A stretch of 64,000 bases of DNA. It comes from Prunella strophiata (taxonomy: Eukaryota; Chordata; Aves; Passeriformes; Prunellidae). Below, one piece after another: positions 26,301 through 41,300 of the stretch. The DNA is taken from NCBI GenBank assembly GCA_036583965.1, contig JAZBQD010000030.1, positions 53,755,551 to 53,819,550 of the forward strand, given 5' to 3'. How positions within the stretch are numbered: the first letter of the stretch is position 1; each line of letters opens with the position of its first letter. The notes below the pieces were generated by a model. That model made no database searches, had not been told where the DNA came from, and was given only the letters and a program-made list of their open reading frames with translations. The position numbers were made by a program, and so were the translations under genes.

Positions 26301-29300
26301 AGAACCTTTCAAGTCAAATTATTACACATGTGCCTGTTTTAACTCTCCCTTGCAGGTCTGCTTCTCCATCAGGTCAGCATCATTCTCCCATATCCTCCAG
26401 ACATCACTCTTCGTCCTCACAGTCAGGCTCCTCTGTTCAAAGACATTCTCCTTCCCCACACCGCAAGAGAACTCCTTCTCCATCCTATCAAAGGACAGCT
26501 TCCCCGCCTGCAAGGCGGTCATCTTCCCCCTACCCCCCACACTCTTCCTCTCCACCTCAGAGGAAACGAAGTCCGTCGAGGCACCGGTCTCCTGGAAGAG
26601 ACAAGGGAAGACACGATCGTGATCGGACTTCACAGTCTCATGACAGGCGCCATGAAAGGCGGGACGGTATGAATGAAAATAGCGCTTCAGAATTGCTTTT
26701 ATTTGTTTGCAAATTGCATTTTGAAACTCGATTTTCAAATTGTGGCATTTGTGTGCACCCATCCCAGTGGCTAGGGGTTGAATAAAATACTGGCTGTGTT
26801 TACTCTGGCTGTGCTGGTGGTGCTGTTTGCAGGTACTGTGTAATAACGTACCCCTGGCAGAACTGCTTATGTAGGCTCAACTGTTTGTAAAGGTGCTTGT
26901 AGGTGTCTGTGTAGGTGTTCCTTCTGTTATGCAGTGGTGGTGTCAGTAGGATAGTGATTTTCACAGCAGGCTACACCACAGTAACTATTACTCTTTTCTG
27001 TGAGGCACCCAAATCCAGTCCCCACTGATTGCTTTTTTTTGTCTTTGTAATTGACATTAAGTGAGGTGTGGGCAAAGAAAGAGTCATTTCTTCTGTTTGG
27101 GTAATATGTGATGAGCAAACATGCTGTTTGCCTCTAGAGACAGATTACAAAGAGTGCATATGTCAGCTCTATTTTAGACTGGCTGTAAACTTACCTTCCT
27201 ATTGCAGTAATATTACAAATATGTAATAGAAAAAACCCAAAACAAAACAGACCCCCAAAATCAAACCAACAGATTTCAGCAGGGCACTGGGGCCTTACAA
27301 ATTTTTTGGAAGTGTCTGTATGTGTGTAGAAAATAAGAGGAATCTATGATTGGAGGAGTAATGACCCTACCTTAAAATTATTGAAGTGCGCTTGCTCTTT
27401 AGTATGTTTGACATTTATTTTTGTTATTCTTACTGTGTTTTGGTTGGGTAAATATCTGTAGAGATTCATATTCAGAATAAGATCGTTAAAACTTACTAAA
27501 TGTATAGATGGATAACCCAGCATGATCTTGTCCTACTTATGTATTAATTTTGATTCAGTAAGTGTACTTTGAGTGTGTTATTTTAGTGTTATTTGTATGC
27601 TAAATGTTTGCTTGCTCTGATTAAGCCAGATATATAACATTCTTTTGAATGTTTTACAGAAACAAGAGGGAAAAGAGAAAAAGAAAGAGAAACAAGAGAT
27701 GATCGTGATTATGACCAAGAGCAGAGTAGCTCCAGGGACCACAGGGATGACAGAGAGTCTCGTGATGGAAGAGATCGGAGGGACACCAGAGACACCAGAG
27801 ATCGGCGGGAGCCACGGGAATCCAGAGACACTCGAGACTCCAGAGACACCCGGGATTATAGCAGGGATACCAAAGACAGTCGTGACCAGAGAGACTCGCG
27901 CTCCACGCGAGACTCGCACGACTACAGAGACAGAGAGAGTCGTGATGCCCATAAGAAGGATGACCAGTATCAGGATGACTTGCGCAGCTACGGAAGATCC
28001 CACGGCAGAGAGGAGAGCTCTCGTGCTGAAACAAGGACTGACTCCAGAAGTGACTCCAGAAATGAGAGCAGAAGTGATAGAATTGGCAGAAGTCGAGGCA
28101 GAGGTCCAGATTTATCTGACAAAGGTATTGTGTAATTTAAAAAATTCGTGTGTCCCTGTCATTGAAGATTGAGTATTTGCGTTCATGCTGCTTTGTTTGA
28201 TATTTGATATGCAAGTACTGCCAAATAGTTCATGCTTTTAAAGCTGTGTTCAATTCTGTTGTCATTAAATTAAAAGTGTTGTTGAAATTTATAGCACTTC
28301 TGTCTTCTCCATTCATTAAAGTGGCATAACGTTGGTATTCTGCCATCCCATTTTAAAGCAAAGCCTGACCCTTACATCACTCTGTTTAATGTTTCTGCAA
28401 CCCTAGGTTTTCCCGTTAGCTACACAGGAGGCTGATGTGTAGTGGAAATTTATAGAGGGTAGTGCATCTCAAAGCACTGGGCAGCAAGTTTCTTATACTC
28501 TTTCAAACACAGCTGCATGTCTTAGGTGCCTGGAAACCATTTCTAACACATACCTACCTCTCCCTGCCTCACCACCCTGCCCCATCTGATTTCCAAAAAG
28601 TGTGACTTTAAAATGGTTTCTGAAGTCTGCATTCATAATAATTATAAAAAACCAAAAACTTCTAATAATCTATAATTTATTTTGCTTTTTCAGGCTTGTT
28701 GTAACATTTTCATTGGGGAAATTAGGTACAGTTTTTACAGGGAGAATGATCTCTTCTTTCTCTGCCTATTCTTGCTGCACTGTTAGCTTACAGCCTATTC
28801 AGAGCAATTGTGAACTGGCTTTTGGACTGATACTTCTAGTCAGGAGACCTTGTACTATGACCAGGGCATGAGGATTTAGAAAGTCTTGATTTTGCAGTTT
28901 GCTAATAATAACTTTAAACAGTTAAAACATATGAAATTTGAGTTGTTGGTTAAGTAGACTTAATGTTATAGTCTTCAGTCCATGAACAGCTAATTCAAAT
29001 TTATTAGATATTAATACATAAGTTGGTATAAGGTATCAGTGGATTTCCTTACATGTGGAAGCTCATGTTTTGTGTTGCTGCATCCCCATTAGGGAGTCGG
29101 GGGACTAGAGGATCCCAGGCTGATGGTCACAGCAGTAGTGGAAACTACCACGACAGCTGGGAATCAAGGAGTAGCTATGCTGATCGGGATCGCTATGACA
29201 GTCGGGATCAAGCCAGGGATTCCTCCTTTGAACGAAGACATAGTGAACGGGACAGGCGTGACAACAGAGAAAGAGGTATTTTAATGTCTGTGTTTACTCA

Positions 29301-32300
29301 TACATCTGTAGTCAAATGTCCATGTATGAATGTGTGTGTTTCTCTCCTTTTTCTACCTTGTTCTGCCCCCACACCTATTCATAAGTAGCTCATCTGACAC
29401 CACACACTGACACGACTCCTGTCCTTGATACAAGATAACTTCTGTTGAAAGATCATTCATTGGCATTGTATGCACAAATGCTGTCACCTTTTCTCCAGCC
29501 CTATGGCTAGATTTTGGCATCTTCTGTGTTTATTCATCCAAGTATTATTTAAACAAACTAAACTTCAAGGGATTTCATTGTACAACTTCATTGTAAAATG
29601 TTTGTGCCTCCTCCTCCACTTCATGGTACATAAGCGTGTTAAGCTTAGTCATGATTGTGTTTTGTTACTGATTCTGTTTGCCTGTATAGAAGCATTGTGC
29701 TTTTGTTCTGTAAATTGCTTGAGTGTGTTTTGGGGAAGGCCTAAACTAGACTGACAATTATGGACTACCTGCTACTAAAGTAAGTGACAGTTTAAATTTA
29801 TGCTTAATTCAAATATTTATTGTCTGGGGAGTTTAATAGTGATGAGTGCTTTGCTGTTGTCAATAATTATTATCTAAGCATAGGTACAGATACCAATGAT
29901 CAGGAAAACAACATACAAGACTTATTTTGACATAGTAGGCAAGATGTGAGACTTCTGTACCAGAAAGTGTACTGTGTTGGCTTGAAGGAGCTTAGTACCA
30001 GCTTACACTCTGGAATATATTTGTATTGCTCACCAATTAAGAGAGCAGAAGGAGTCAAGGAAATGAAAATAGCGCGAAAATTAAAAGAGGAGCTGTGAAG
30101 ACTAAACATCAAATTACAGTGGGTTATTTTCTGCCTTGAGTTTAGATTTACAGGTGACAGATACATTCTAGCTGCCGTGTAATTTCAGGTTTTCAAAGAG
30201 CTATTTTGTATGCCACTTCAAAAGATACTTTTTAGCCTATTGAAACTGATCTGTTGTTGCTTGTTCTTGTGAAAGGCTCTGCTTCAGATTCTCTCTCATC
30301 TTCAAGGCAGGATTTCAACAGACCTAAACTCCAGGCTTCCTTTTTCATGTCAGCTGAAAAATCCTGAAGACTGAACGTGTCCTGGGGGTTAGCTTTTGCA
30401 GTCTGGCTTTCATCTCTTTCACCTTCCCAGCCCAAATAAATCCTACAGATACACATAATATAATTCTGTGCCCTTCATATCCTAGCAAGTTCTTAATTTA
30501 TTAAGAAAAACAACAAACATCCACCCCCCAAAAAACCAAAACAAAACCCCAAACCAACAGAAAAAAAACTTGGAAATAAAAGCATGTAATCACAACAAAA
30601 TAAATTCCTAGGAGGGAAGTTGCTTTGAATGGGTTGTGTTTCCCTTTAGGGGGAAAAATACAGAGTGTAAATTCAAAATTTGTTGTCTTCTTCCTTAAAA
30701 ACTTAGATCACTTTTTGTAATAGTAAGTCCTCAGAGTTACAATCCAAGACAGTTTCCCTAATTAGACTGCAGTTTTAATATCTGTCATTCCAAGAAAAAT
30801 TGAGATAGATTTTGATTCTGTGATATGCAAGGAGTATGATTTTAAAATGCAAGCTTGCAAATTTGAGCTGTCTTTATTCAAATAAGGCAAATATGCAAGT
30901 GTTCCAAACAAGCACTGGAACAGTACTTCAAAAAATGAAGTCACATAAGAAGTGCTGACTGTCTGCATTTAATTGTGTAATACACTTGCAGTGTTTGATT
31001 CACATAAGACTTTCATGTGGCTGTTTTGTCACCAAAACTGACATAACAAATAGAAGTTACAGAATGTCTTTATAAAATCTAATATTTGGTATGCAGAGTA
31101 AATCATATTACAGTGTTGTAGGCCCCATTAAAAGAATGTGGAACCTGTTCAAGGAACTGATTGTGTGGATTGATGGTTTACCTTTTTAAAAAGGCAGAAA
31201 TGTCACTCAGCTTTGCTTTTAATTTTACGTGGTAACAGGGGAGCACTAAATCATTGTTAATTCGCTCAGGGATGAAAATTGATTAAACTTGATGGAAATG
31301 CACGTTTTATTGATTTCATCCTGTCCAAACTCTTCCTGCTCACGCCTAGTGGACATTGTCTCAATTTACAGCAAAGTGCACTCAGCATCAGAGTAATGGA
31401 CCGAGAAATACCAATCTCTGTTCATGCCATTTTTCCTCTCTTTTGTGTAGTGTTTTTATATATATGTTGTAGGAAAATAGTTTTATTGATTTGTTGTGGC
31501 TCAAATGCTGCTAATGTGAGCATAGAAATTGCTATGAAGTAGTCAGAACTTACAGAAATACCCAAAAATATCCAAAATACAATGAAGAATGCATAGATAT
31601 GTCTGTGGAGAGTAAATACAATTGGACAAATCAGATTTCACTGTCCTTCTGGATCAGTCATTTTCTGTATGTTTAGTTTTCCATCTGACTCTAATCCACT
31701 GTCTGAACAACATCAAACTCAGATTCTAAACTTTTAAGGCTCTGCAGTGAACACAAATGAAAACTTCTGGTAGCTCTGCTTCCCCTATCTCATCCTTGCC
31801 TCTCTCTATCTTGTAGATTTGGTTGTATGTTTCTCTGCAGGGATCTCATCTGTGATGAGACAAGCCAGTATTTCTAATTTTGCTGAAACTTCTACTCTGT
31901 CTTGTAAATAGCTTGAGTCCTTGTAAAGTACTTGACTCCTAATAGATAGAGAAGTAAAATCTTTGTATAGTAGTCTTAACATTTCTTATGCATGCCATTC
32001 CCAGCTTTTTAAGATCTTATACCAGATTTGAAATCATTGAGTAATGCAATAGTAATAGGCTACATTGTGAGGCATACATTTGTCTTTTGAAGCCATTCAG
32101 AAAAATCTGGTAGAAAATTAAAGATTTTTTTGGCAACTTTCGATTAAGTAAGCAAAGCCCACTTCCTAAGTGTTGAAAAATTCTTTCAACATTAGTTCTG
32201 CTTTTTGTCTTCTTTCCTTCCCAAAGGGAATATTCAAGTTTCTGCAGGGAGTTGCTTTTCATTTAATGTAAACCAAGATCTAGATTGTCAAGACAAAGGC

Positions 32301-35300
32301 TTTTTTTTTTATTAGTGTAGTGAAAGCGGTTATATCCATTTAGCATTTGGTAATCAAACCTGTTTCTGTTTGCAGATCAGAGAGCAAGCTCACCGGTACG
32401 GCACCAAGGACGGAGTGATGATCTCGAGCGGGATGAGAGGAGAGAGGAGCGAAGGGTGGATCGGTCTGATGACAGGAGAGATGAAAGGGCCCGGGAGAGA
32501 GAGCGGGAAAGGGAGAGGGACCGAGAGAGAGAAAGAGAAAGAGACCGGGAAAGAGAGAGGGAGAAAGAAAGAGAGTTGGAACGAGATCGTGCTCGCGAAC
32601 GGGAGAGGGACAGAGAGCGGGACAAAGACAGGGACCGTGAGCGGGACCGAGACAGAGAGCATGACAGGGAAAGGGAACGAGAGAGGGAGAGGGAGAAGGA
32701 GCGGGAGCGAGAGCGGGAGGAACGAGAAAGGGAGCGAGAACGAGAGAGAGATCGGGAGCGGGAGCGCGAAAGGGAGAGAGGTCGAGACAGAGACAAAGAA
32801 AGAGACCGCCAGAGAGACTGGGATGACAAAGAAAAAGGAAGGGAAGACCGCAGGGATAAGAGAGAAGATATTCGAGAAGAAAGAGGCTCAAGAGATGTCC
32901 ATGAGGAAAGAAAATCCAAGTGAGTGGATCTAAATGTTACTTCAGTCAAAGAAAAAAACAAAAAGGCAATCTTTTACTGTTGAATTTGGTAAGTTAGTAG
33001 ACAGCAGAGTATCTTAAGGAAGAAGACATCCTGTTTATTCATAGGCTTGGTCTGGAGCTGTGTCTCCTGCATCTGTGTGGCACATGCTGGCAGCCCCCAA
33101 ATTGGTGAAGTTATTCCAGTATTTTGTTAGTGCTGAATCATAGAGCTACTTGTGAGCTATGAGTTCAGTCGGACAGTGCAATTTTCCCTTTTATGTATGT
33201 TTGCATTGTCTTGCCTTTAGTGATACAATCACTGATGAAAACGTAGTAAAAAACTGTGGTACGTTACGAAGTCTGAAATTCAAATAGCCGCTATCTAGGA
33301 TCAGGGTTTGTGACTTTGTTAATTAAATTTCTTTGGAACAGTGCATTACCCTTTGCAGTACCAAATTTCCAACACCAGAAGGCTACCAGTGAAGGCGTGA
33401 AAAATATCCCCAGTATATGTGTTGTGATTCCTTTAAGTTCATAACTATTACTTGGAATGTCAACTTAGAAAACTACAGAACTTCATGACAGTCTTTAAAT
33501 GTCTTCTCTATGATGTGCTTAGACTTCAGGGATTGTATTGATGATAAACTCAAAGCATCCTAAAGAAATTTGATGGTGCATGTTGCTTTTGCAGGAAGCG
33601 TCACAGAAACGAAAGCAGTCCAAGTCCCCGTCAGTCACCCAAACGTCGCCGTGATCATTCTCCTGATAGTGATGCTTACAACAGTGGAGATGATAAAAGT
33701 AAGTGGGAGTGGGCTCTCTGCAGCTGGACCCAGGTTATTCTCTGTCTATGGAAAACAACTTGCAATTATAAATTTAAAAAAATGGGGAAATTTTTGTAAG
33801 CGTTCTCCGTATTTTTACGAGCTTTACAATTTTTCTTCATCTTTATTTGTCATTTTTCTTAATTTTGTCACTACGTGTTATGTCTGCTAGGTGATAGTGA
33901 CTTCTGCATCTTCTGTGTAATATGCATATTTACCAAATTGGAAATTGTCTTTTTCTGCTGCAGCCATAGAAAAACCTAAGAAAACTAACTGAAGTAATGG
34001 GTTATGTGTTTTAATGGACACTTTTTTTGGGATGCAGAAGACAGCAAATGCTCACATGTTCTGCTTCCTACACAATAAAGGCAAATTCTTTTTCTCATTT
34101 TGCAGATGAAAAGCACAGACTGCTGAGCCAGGTTGTGCGGCCGCAGGAATCCCGGTCACTGAGCCCCTCTCACGTCACGGAGGAGCGGCAGAGCCGCTGG
34201 AAAGAAGAAGAGCGAAAATCAGACAGAAAGGAAAGTTCCCGGCGCTATGAAGAACCTGAGTTTAAAGAGAGGGTTTCTTCAGCAGATAAGCAAAGAGAGC
34301 AACCAGATACTTCAGAAGGTTCCCGGTCCAGGGTTCAGGAAAATCTTGGACACCGTCCTTCTGAAGAAAGAGATGCTTCTGATAGAATGCATGACGACAG
34401 CAAGAAGAAGTCTAAGATACAGAAAAAGGCCACGAAGAAGAAGAAAGATGATGACAGTGGGGTGGAAAGGTACACTAATGAACCAGCAACTGAGGAAAGC
34501 CAGGTCTTTTCCCCTAAGAAAGGTCAAAAAAGGAAAAATGTGGAGAAAAAGCGGAAGAGATCCAAGGGTGATTCTGAAGTTTCTGACGAAGAAATTGTTC
34601 CACATCATAAAAAGAAAAAAGGCCCAAGAACCCCTCCTGTAACTAAAGAAGAATTGGTTGAAGCACCACCTGAGAAAGCAGTGGCAGAAGCCCCCACAAA
34701 AAGAGAAGATACAACATTTAGTGACTGGTCAGATGAAGATGTTCCTGAACGTGGTGACATTGTTGTTCCAGAAAGAGCCACTGAGGATTCCCATAGAAAA
34801 AGTCACAGGACGAGGGTAGAAAAGGCTGAAGCCCCTCATGTTACTATAGAGGATGCACCACACCGTAAGCCTGTGGACCAGAAGCGCAGCAGCAGCCTCG
34901 GTAGCAATCGGAGCCATGCCTCCAGCAGGCTTAGATCCCCCTCCAATGAGTCAGCACATCGCAGTGGAGACGATCAGACTGCACGGAAGAGGATCCTGCA
35001 CAGTAGCTCTAGGGACAGGGACAGGGACAGGGAGAAGAAAAGCTTAGAAATCACTGAAAGGAAGTCCCGAATTGATCAGCTGAAACGAGGAGAGCCCAGT
35101 CGCAGCACGTCTTCAGGTAATAAGATACATTTTAGTGAGGCTGACCTATCATTCTGTGTACAAGTCCCAAATGGTTCTTCATGGCTCTAATTAGTGTGAC
35201 AGGAGAGGGAGGTCCTGTCTGCCTTTCATTGTGAAACTAGAATGAATTGAGATTTCTGCAAATGTTAACATATTTGGAAAGCTGATTCTCAGTGGGTAGG

Positions 35301-38300
35301 ATTACCATTTTGTTTACACCGAAACATTCAGTTGGATTTGGTTCATGCTGTCTGGGGAATGAAGTGATTTGTAGGACAGAAAAACCTCATAGAGAAAATG
35401 CTTGTGCTAACAGAACATTGAGGTCGTTTTATCATCTAAATAATGTTCTTAAATTCATTATTAGTGTTAATTTTGGTATGGAAATTCCTGAAATTATGCA
35501 AAATGAGGTAAATTTTTTATGGTTCCTGTTGGGCATACTTTTAATGCACACGGAAATCATCTTCATTGCAAATTAAATAGTCACATTTTTTTATGTGCGT
35601 AGTTACTGTGAAAAAGACAATAGGTAAAATATTTTAAAACTGAAACAGCATCAATACAAAAATATCTTCTTCAGAAGGCATTTTGGCTCTTTGTTCTCCT
35701 CATGGTTACATGCCTGAAATTATTTTTCTGAATTCATAATTTGTTAACTAAGGCATTCCTAGCTTTTAGAAGACATGTTATAAAAATTTTGAAGTGATTA
35801 TTTTTTTCTTTTTTTTTTCCCTCATGCTTAAGTTCCTGAGTTAAGATTGTATACCTTCAGTTGGTTTCTCTCACAGTAGAAAGTAGCCACTAAAATTCTT
35901 TTTTGGAAGTGGCAAAAGTTACCTTGTGTTTTTAAGTAAGGTTAAATCTTCTAAGGCAATCTAAAAGCATTATTAATTTGAAGATTATGCTTTCGAGAAG
36001 TGTATCTTCATACCCAAATCTTTAAAATACTTTGGTCTAGTAAAATGGTATTACATTTATGTGTCATACTCACGCTTATATATATAATCTTTTATCCAGA
36101 TCGTCAAGATTCAAGAAGTCACAGCTCAAGAAGAAGTTCCCCTGAGTCAGACCGTCAGGTTCATTCCAGATCCGGGTCCTTTGATAGCAGGGAAAGGCTT
36201 CAGGAGCGAGATCGACATGAACACGATCGAGAGCGAGAGCGGGACAGGAGAGAGGGGAGACAGCGGGACTGGGACCGAGATGTGGACAAAGACTGGCCAA
36301 GGAGCCGGGAGCGAGAGAGACTCAGGGAGCGAGAGAGGGACAGGGAGAAAAGGCGGGAGCTGGAGAGAGAGAGAGACCGACAGCTGCCTGATCCTGCTGA
36401 GAGGGAGAGAGAGAGAACTCTTGACATCTCCTCTCAAAAGGAGTCAGCAAAGCACAGTGAAACCAAACTGGACAGAGATCACGAAAAGGAGTTTGATGGT
36501 GTTTGCCGGGACTCAGCAGCTTCAGAGAAGGAGAAAACAGACAAAGATTTAGGACCTTTACAAGGCTTTGAAGATGGAAATGAGGCTGAAAAGGTAGAGA
36601 GTCTAGAAGGTGAGCTATTCTGGGAAAGAACCTGGACTAACAAGTATTTTATTCTTTCTCTTTTAGCGTAGTGCTAAACAGAATAATTTTCTACTGAAAG
36701 ACTTATAGGCTTCAGCTTCTCTGCTGTGGAAGCAGACAGTGAGAGAAATCTGATAAGCATATTTCTTATTGCTAATTATGTTAGTGCCTATTTCTTAATT
36801 TCTAGAGAAGTCTTGAGGCAAAGAAGCATAAATTATCTGACATAATTTCACCAAAATGCAATGTTTCTGAATAGGACAGTTTACTAAAAGATAACACCAA
36901 AATTTAATTGCCTTGTTATATCATTTTAAGATCTATTTCTTATTTTGGGAGTGACAGGTAATGAGTGGAAAAAAAAAGAGTGTGGACTTGGAACTGTTTT
37001 TTTTTTTTTCTGCCAGAGCCCAGTTATCATGGAACTATTTGTCTGATTATGAGGTGAAACATATGTATGGCTTGTCACAGTAGTCCCAAAATAGCTTTCC
37101 TGAGGTAATTTTATAGATCTTTCCTGATCTAACCTTATCTGAGGTGATCTCTGTAATATCAGCTGAAAATGCAGCTTCATTTTGCTGGCCCTAATAATAC
37201 TGGGGTTAGTGGGCTTAGAATTGATAAAATCAGTAAGGGGCAAACACTGACAAACTCCTTACAGTTTGTCACATGGATTAGAAGCTTGAGCTTTGCAAGA
37301 ATAGGGAGTTGGGAAGTGCTTTTATATGAACAACATAAAAGAAACTCTGGATTTAGACTCCTCTAACTGGCATATGTTATGGTTATGCTCATTGTGTTTG
37401 CCATTCTTAGTAAGAATTACCTGTAGTGTTCATTTTTAATTTGGGCAGTTAAATTAAATGCTGTCTCAAGAGGGTGGTGAGGAATATTTAGTACTTAGGT
37501 CTTCTATCTGATTACTCACAAAGTGGTCTTTAGAGTTGAGAGATCCTGTTGGGAAAGTTTTATTTAAGGAGATTATCTGTGAAGTGGAAGCACTTGACAA
37601 ATATAGTATTTGAAATGAGCCTGGAAAAGTCTGATTTTGCTACAATAGACAGAACTAACTATTTTTAAACTAGAGGAAAAGCATAGTGTAATAAATCTGA
37701 GAGTACCATGTAACTTGAGAAGAGGTAATGAAAGGCCATTCTTGGGTACATGACCTGTTTCCCAGAGGGCACCTGTAGCCATATAGGCTGTGTAAATGTG
37801 TTCTTAGGTCTAGCCTTTCAGCATACTTGTTTTGTTGTGTATTCTTTTGTCTGTTTTTCAAAGGCTCTGTTCTAAATTCTCTGCAGGTTATCATCTATAG
37901 GGCATTATGGTATATTTAGGATTTCTTAATCTTTTTTGGAAAATCTATTTTGTAAAATATTAGATGGCATTCCGTTTTATTAAAACATATTCTATATAGC
38001 ATGGTTATGATTTTCTAAGGTTTAGTGTACTTTATTGTCTTCATTACTTTGTATCTCCTCTTTACATTGCTCCATTCAGCTGATGAGTGCATTGAATTTT
38101 TAATGCAGAATTAATATAAAAGTACACTTCCACATAAGAGTGGTAAAAGATAGTCTAGGAATTATCTAACTTTACTTGAAATTCAAAATATAAAATAATT
38201 TCTAAAAATTATGTATCAAGAACTATGAATTGTATTATTTAAATTTCTTAATACAGTAAATTCTAATTGGTCCAGGCATGTCTTGTACTGGTGAACTAGT

Positions 38301-41300
38301 GTATCTGGTACATCAGTGTGGATGGAGCAGACGGATCTTACAGGCAGTGACTATTTAAAGTTACAAGACACAAAATGAAATCTAGTGTGGATCACCTTAT
38401 TCTCCTTTCTAAAAAGGAAAAACTTGTTAGAAGACTTGTTAGATGTGCTGATGTTAGGGAGGTATGTGGTATTTATTTGGGAAAATCACTGCTGTATATT
38501 GTCTTAACAAAATATGTCAGGATATTATTAAATTATCTTAATGTTTTGAACCTAATGTGTTTGCTTTAGGAGTGGCCTTAAATAATGCCTAAGATGCTGT
38601 ATGCTTCCTCCAAAGCATTGCCACATGGTCTGAGTAGTTTGTTTATGCTCTGCTGGTTTGTCTTTTACTTGCTTTTTCCTTGCTGATTTTTAGGTTAGTT
38701 GAGGTGACTACTTTTTCTTCCCCCTCAAAGGCAAGCTGAAAAAAAACCCCAAAGAACAGGTGGGGAACTTAAAATAGAAGCAGTTTCACTCTGGCTAAGG
38801 GAGCTGGAAGGGTATCAGAGTAGTCATTCACAGAGGAGATTCTCTGTAAATTCTGTCTAGTTTGTGTGGCACAACTCATTGTTAGTACCCATGGTGGAAG
38901 AACCATAATAAAGCCTGAGTTTAGAGCAATGGAATTTTTAAGTGCTTGAGTCAGATCTTTCAGTCTTGGAGGTAAGAGGATGTCCCTTTTGTGAACTGCA
39001 AAATTCAGTGTTTGAGTGTCTTGTCCTGAGGTCCTGAGGAATGTTTCCACATACAGCATACATATTTTTGTGTGCAGATAGTATGTGGATGGGAAGGAGG
39101 GTAACAACTAAAAGAAGTTTGGCATGGCTTTCTAAAAGCTCTTCTTGTGACTGCTACAAGAAATCTAAAATTCTGTACATAATCATTTCATTCAGGAGAC
39201 ATGTTACCTTTTGTATTTTGGAGTTTTGTTACTTATTTTAGGACCTTTGGACTGAATCCTGATTTTAGATTAATGTGCAAAAGCATCTGAGTGACAGTGG
39301 CACTGACTTTGATTTTTATAAACTATTTATTACTATAAACTACATGTCAGATATCAGATAATCAACATGTATGTTGTGAAAATGGCCTTCTCTGAGCAGT
39401 TTTACTAATACTGCACCAAAAAAAATCACAGTGTATGTAAAATTCAAACTGCCACATTGTGTATGGGAGGTATAACTTCACTGTTTCTCTGGGTTAATAC
39501 CAGTTTTTATGTTGAATATGCTTGTTCCTAAAAGCTAACAGTTTAGTTTGCTAAACCTTTTTGTCTTCAGGCAGTGTACAGCATGTTTAGGAAACAAATA
39601 CAATTGCTTTTAAGTTACAGTATGTATCTATCTCTGTAGGAGGAGAGGATGAAACAAAGACTAATGATGTGCAGTCACTGGGGTCTGGTGCTGGAGAATA
39701 TGAACCTATCAGTGATGATGAACTGGATGAAATTCTGGCAGGTGATGCTGAAAAGCGTGAGGATCAACAAGAGGATGAGAAGATGCCTGGTAAAAGTATA
39801 TCAACCCCCTTTTGTGATTATTTGAATATAAAGATTAGATCAGTGTGCATATAATGCTGTTGTGATGTTGACAGTATTTCTGAATTAGGAGTGCAGTCTG
39901 TGAGCAGATTCTGTCTGTGCTTGAATGCTTTCCAAGTGCATTGGGAGGAATGGAATTGCCTAATAGTCCTAAGTTCAGTTGGGTAATGTGGGCTGTGTGA
40001 ACTAGCTTTCTGAGCATTTAATTTGAATCCATCTTAGCATGTTCAGTTGTACTGTGACTTTTCTGAATGCATAAGTAATATCTCCAAACCTGCTGGCTAA
40101 GCAGGATCTGAGCAACCTTTCACAAAGGGATTGCAATAAAAATAAAGCAGAATATTAGGCATGGGTTGGGTTTTTTTAATCCATATAGCTTTTTATTTCT
40201 AGTTTCTTTCTATATTTCTCCCCTTTTCCTCCCATCCAAGTGAGTTCTGACATTCTTACGTGGGTCTGCAGAACAATGTTCATTTAATATATATATTGCT
40301 TTCAGGAGACAGCCGTGTGCACAGCATTTGAAATTAATCAGCTGTAGTAAGGGGTGGTGATGTGATAACTCATTCTCTGTCAATGTTTTTGCAGATCCAG
40401 TGGATGTTATAGATGTGGACTGGTCCAGTCTTATGCCAAAGCAACCAAAAGAACCACGTGAGCCCGGGGCTGCGCTCTTAAAATTCACACCAGGTGCTGT
40501 TATGTTGAGAGTTGGCATTTCCAAGCGATTGGCAGGACCAGAGCTCTTCACCAAAATAAAAGAGACATGCCAGAGAGTGTTAGAAAAACCTAAAGGTAAC
40601 TTCTGCAGGGATTAAACTCTTTTTTTGTATAGTGAAAAAGTCGATATGAAATGTGCATTAGTTCATTATTTTCGGTTTCAAAACTGCAGAAAGTGTATAA
40701 TGAGTATTGTGCAAAAATTACAGAAATGTGATACAGCAGCTTGTTAGTCAAATTAGTGTTTTGATTACAGCAATGGTGAGGAAGTCTAGACTAATAAACA
40801 AAACAAAATTGCTTTTATCTTAGTGGAATATTCTTTTTGTGAGACCATGCTTTCCTAGCCTAAAGTGTATTAGGAGTTTCTTAGAGAGCTAAATATCTTT
40901 TCCAGTATTTCAAGAAAGAAATAAGATTTCTTATTTTCATTCTAAGGATCCTTTCTAGAATTCATAGATAGGGGGTTTGGATCAGAGTGAAGGCACTAAG
41001 TGAAATATGTATATTATATCTCTACTAAAAGTGGGAAATAAAATAATTTACAGGTTTGGAATTTGGACAAAGTGTATGTCATAAGACATGCATGATAAAT
41101 GGGACAGGCATCAATTGTATTAGTGCTGTTTACTACAGTTCTGAGTGTTAGCAGGGCTTTTTCATGAGAAGGAATACTAATTTTTCTCTTTCACATTTCA
41201 CAAACCAGTTGAGCTGTTTACAACACCTTGTGTAGTAGAATGATACTTTTGGGACTATAAAGCATTTGCTTTCTGTAAGATTTCTATGCAAATTATTGCA

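Noticed and set aside
26322..26762. 146-codon minus-strand frame across c9
   Set aside because: Antisense of Ser/Pro/Arg codons; no domain, and c9 is clearly ZC3H13.
27578..28172. 141- and 126-codon minus-strand frames and a 175-codon plus frame across c10
   Set aside because: Low-complexity shadows of the RD repeats; only the Met-less frame joins c9 and c11.
32340..32961. Long frames on the minus strand and in the +1 frame across exon c12 (183, 194, 187 codons), one resembling an SR protein
   Set aside because: They are shadows of the GA-rich RE/RD repeat codons; the phase with c11 and c13 and the human match fix the true frame.
34027..34105. Earlier Met for the c14 frame
   Set aside because: This is intron; TTTTGCAG at 34105 is a strong acceptor and the Asn codon is split with c13.
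38769..39107. 112-codon minus-strand frame in the intron before c16
   Set aside because: Some protein-like texture but no recognised family; may be old repeat. Not enough to call.
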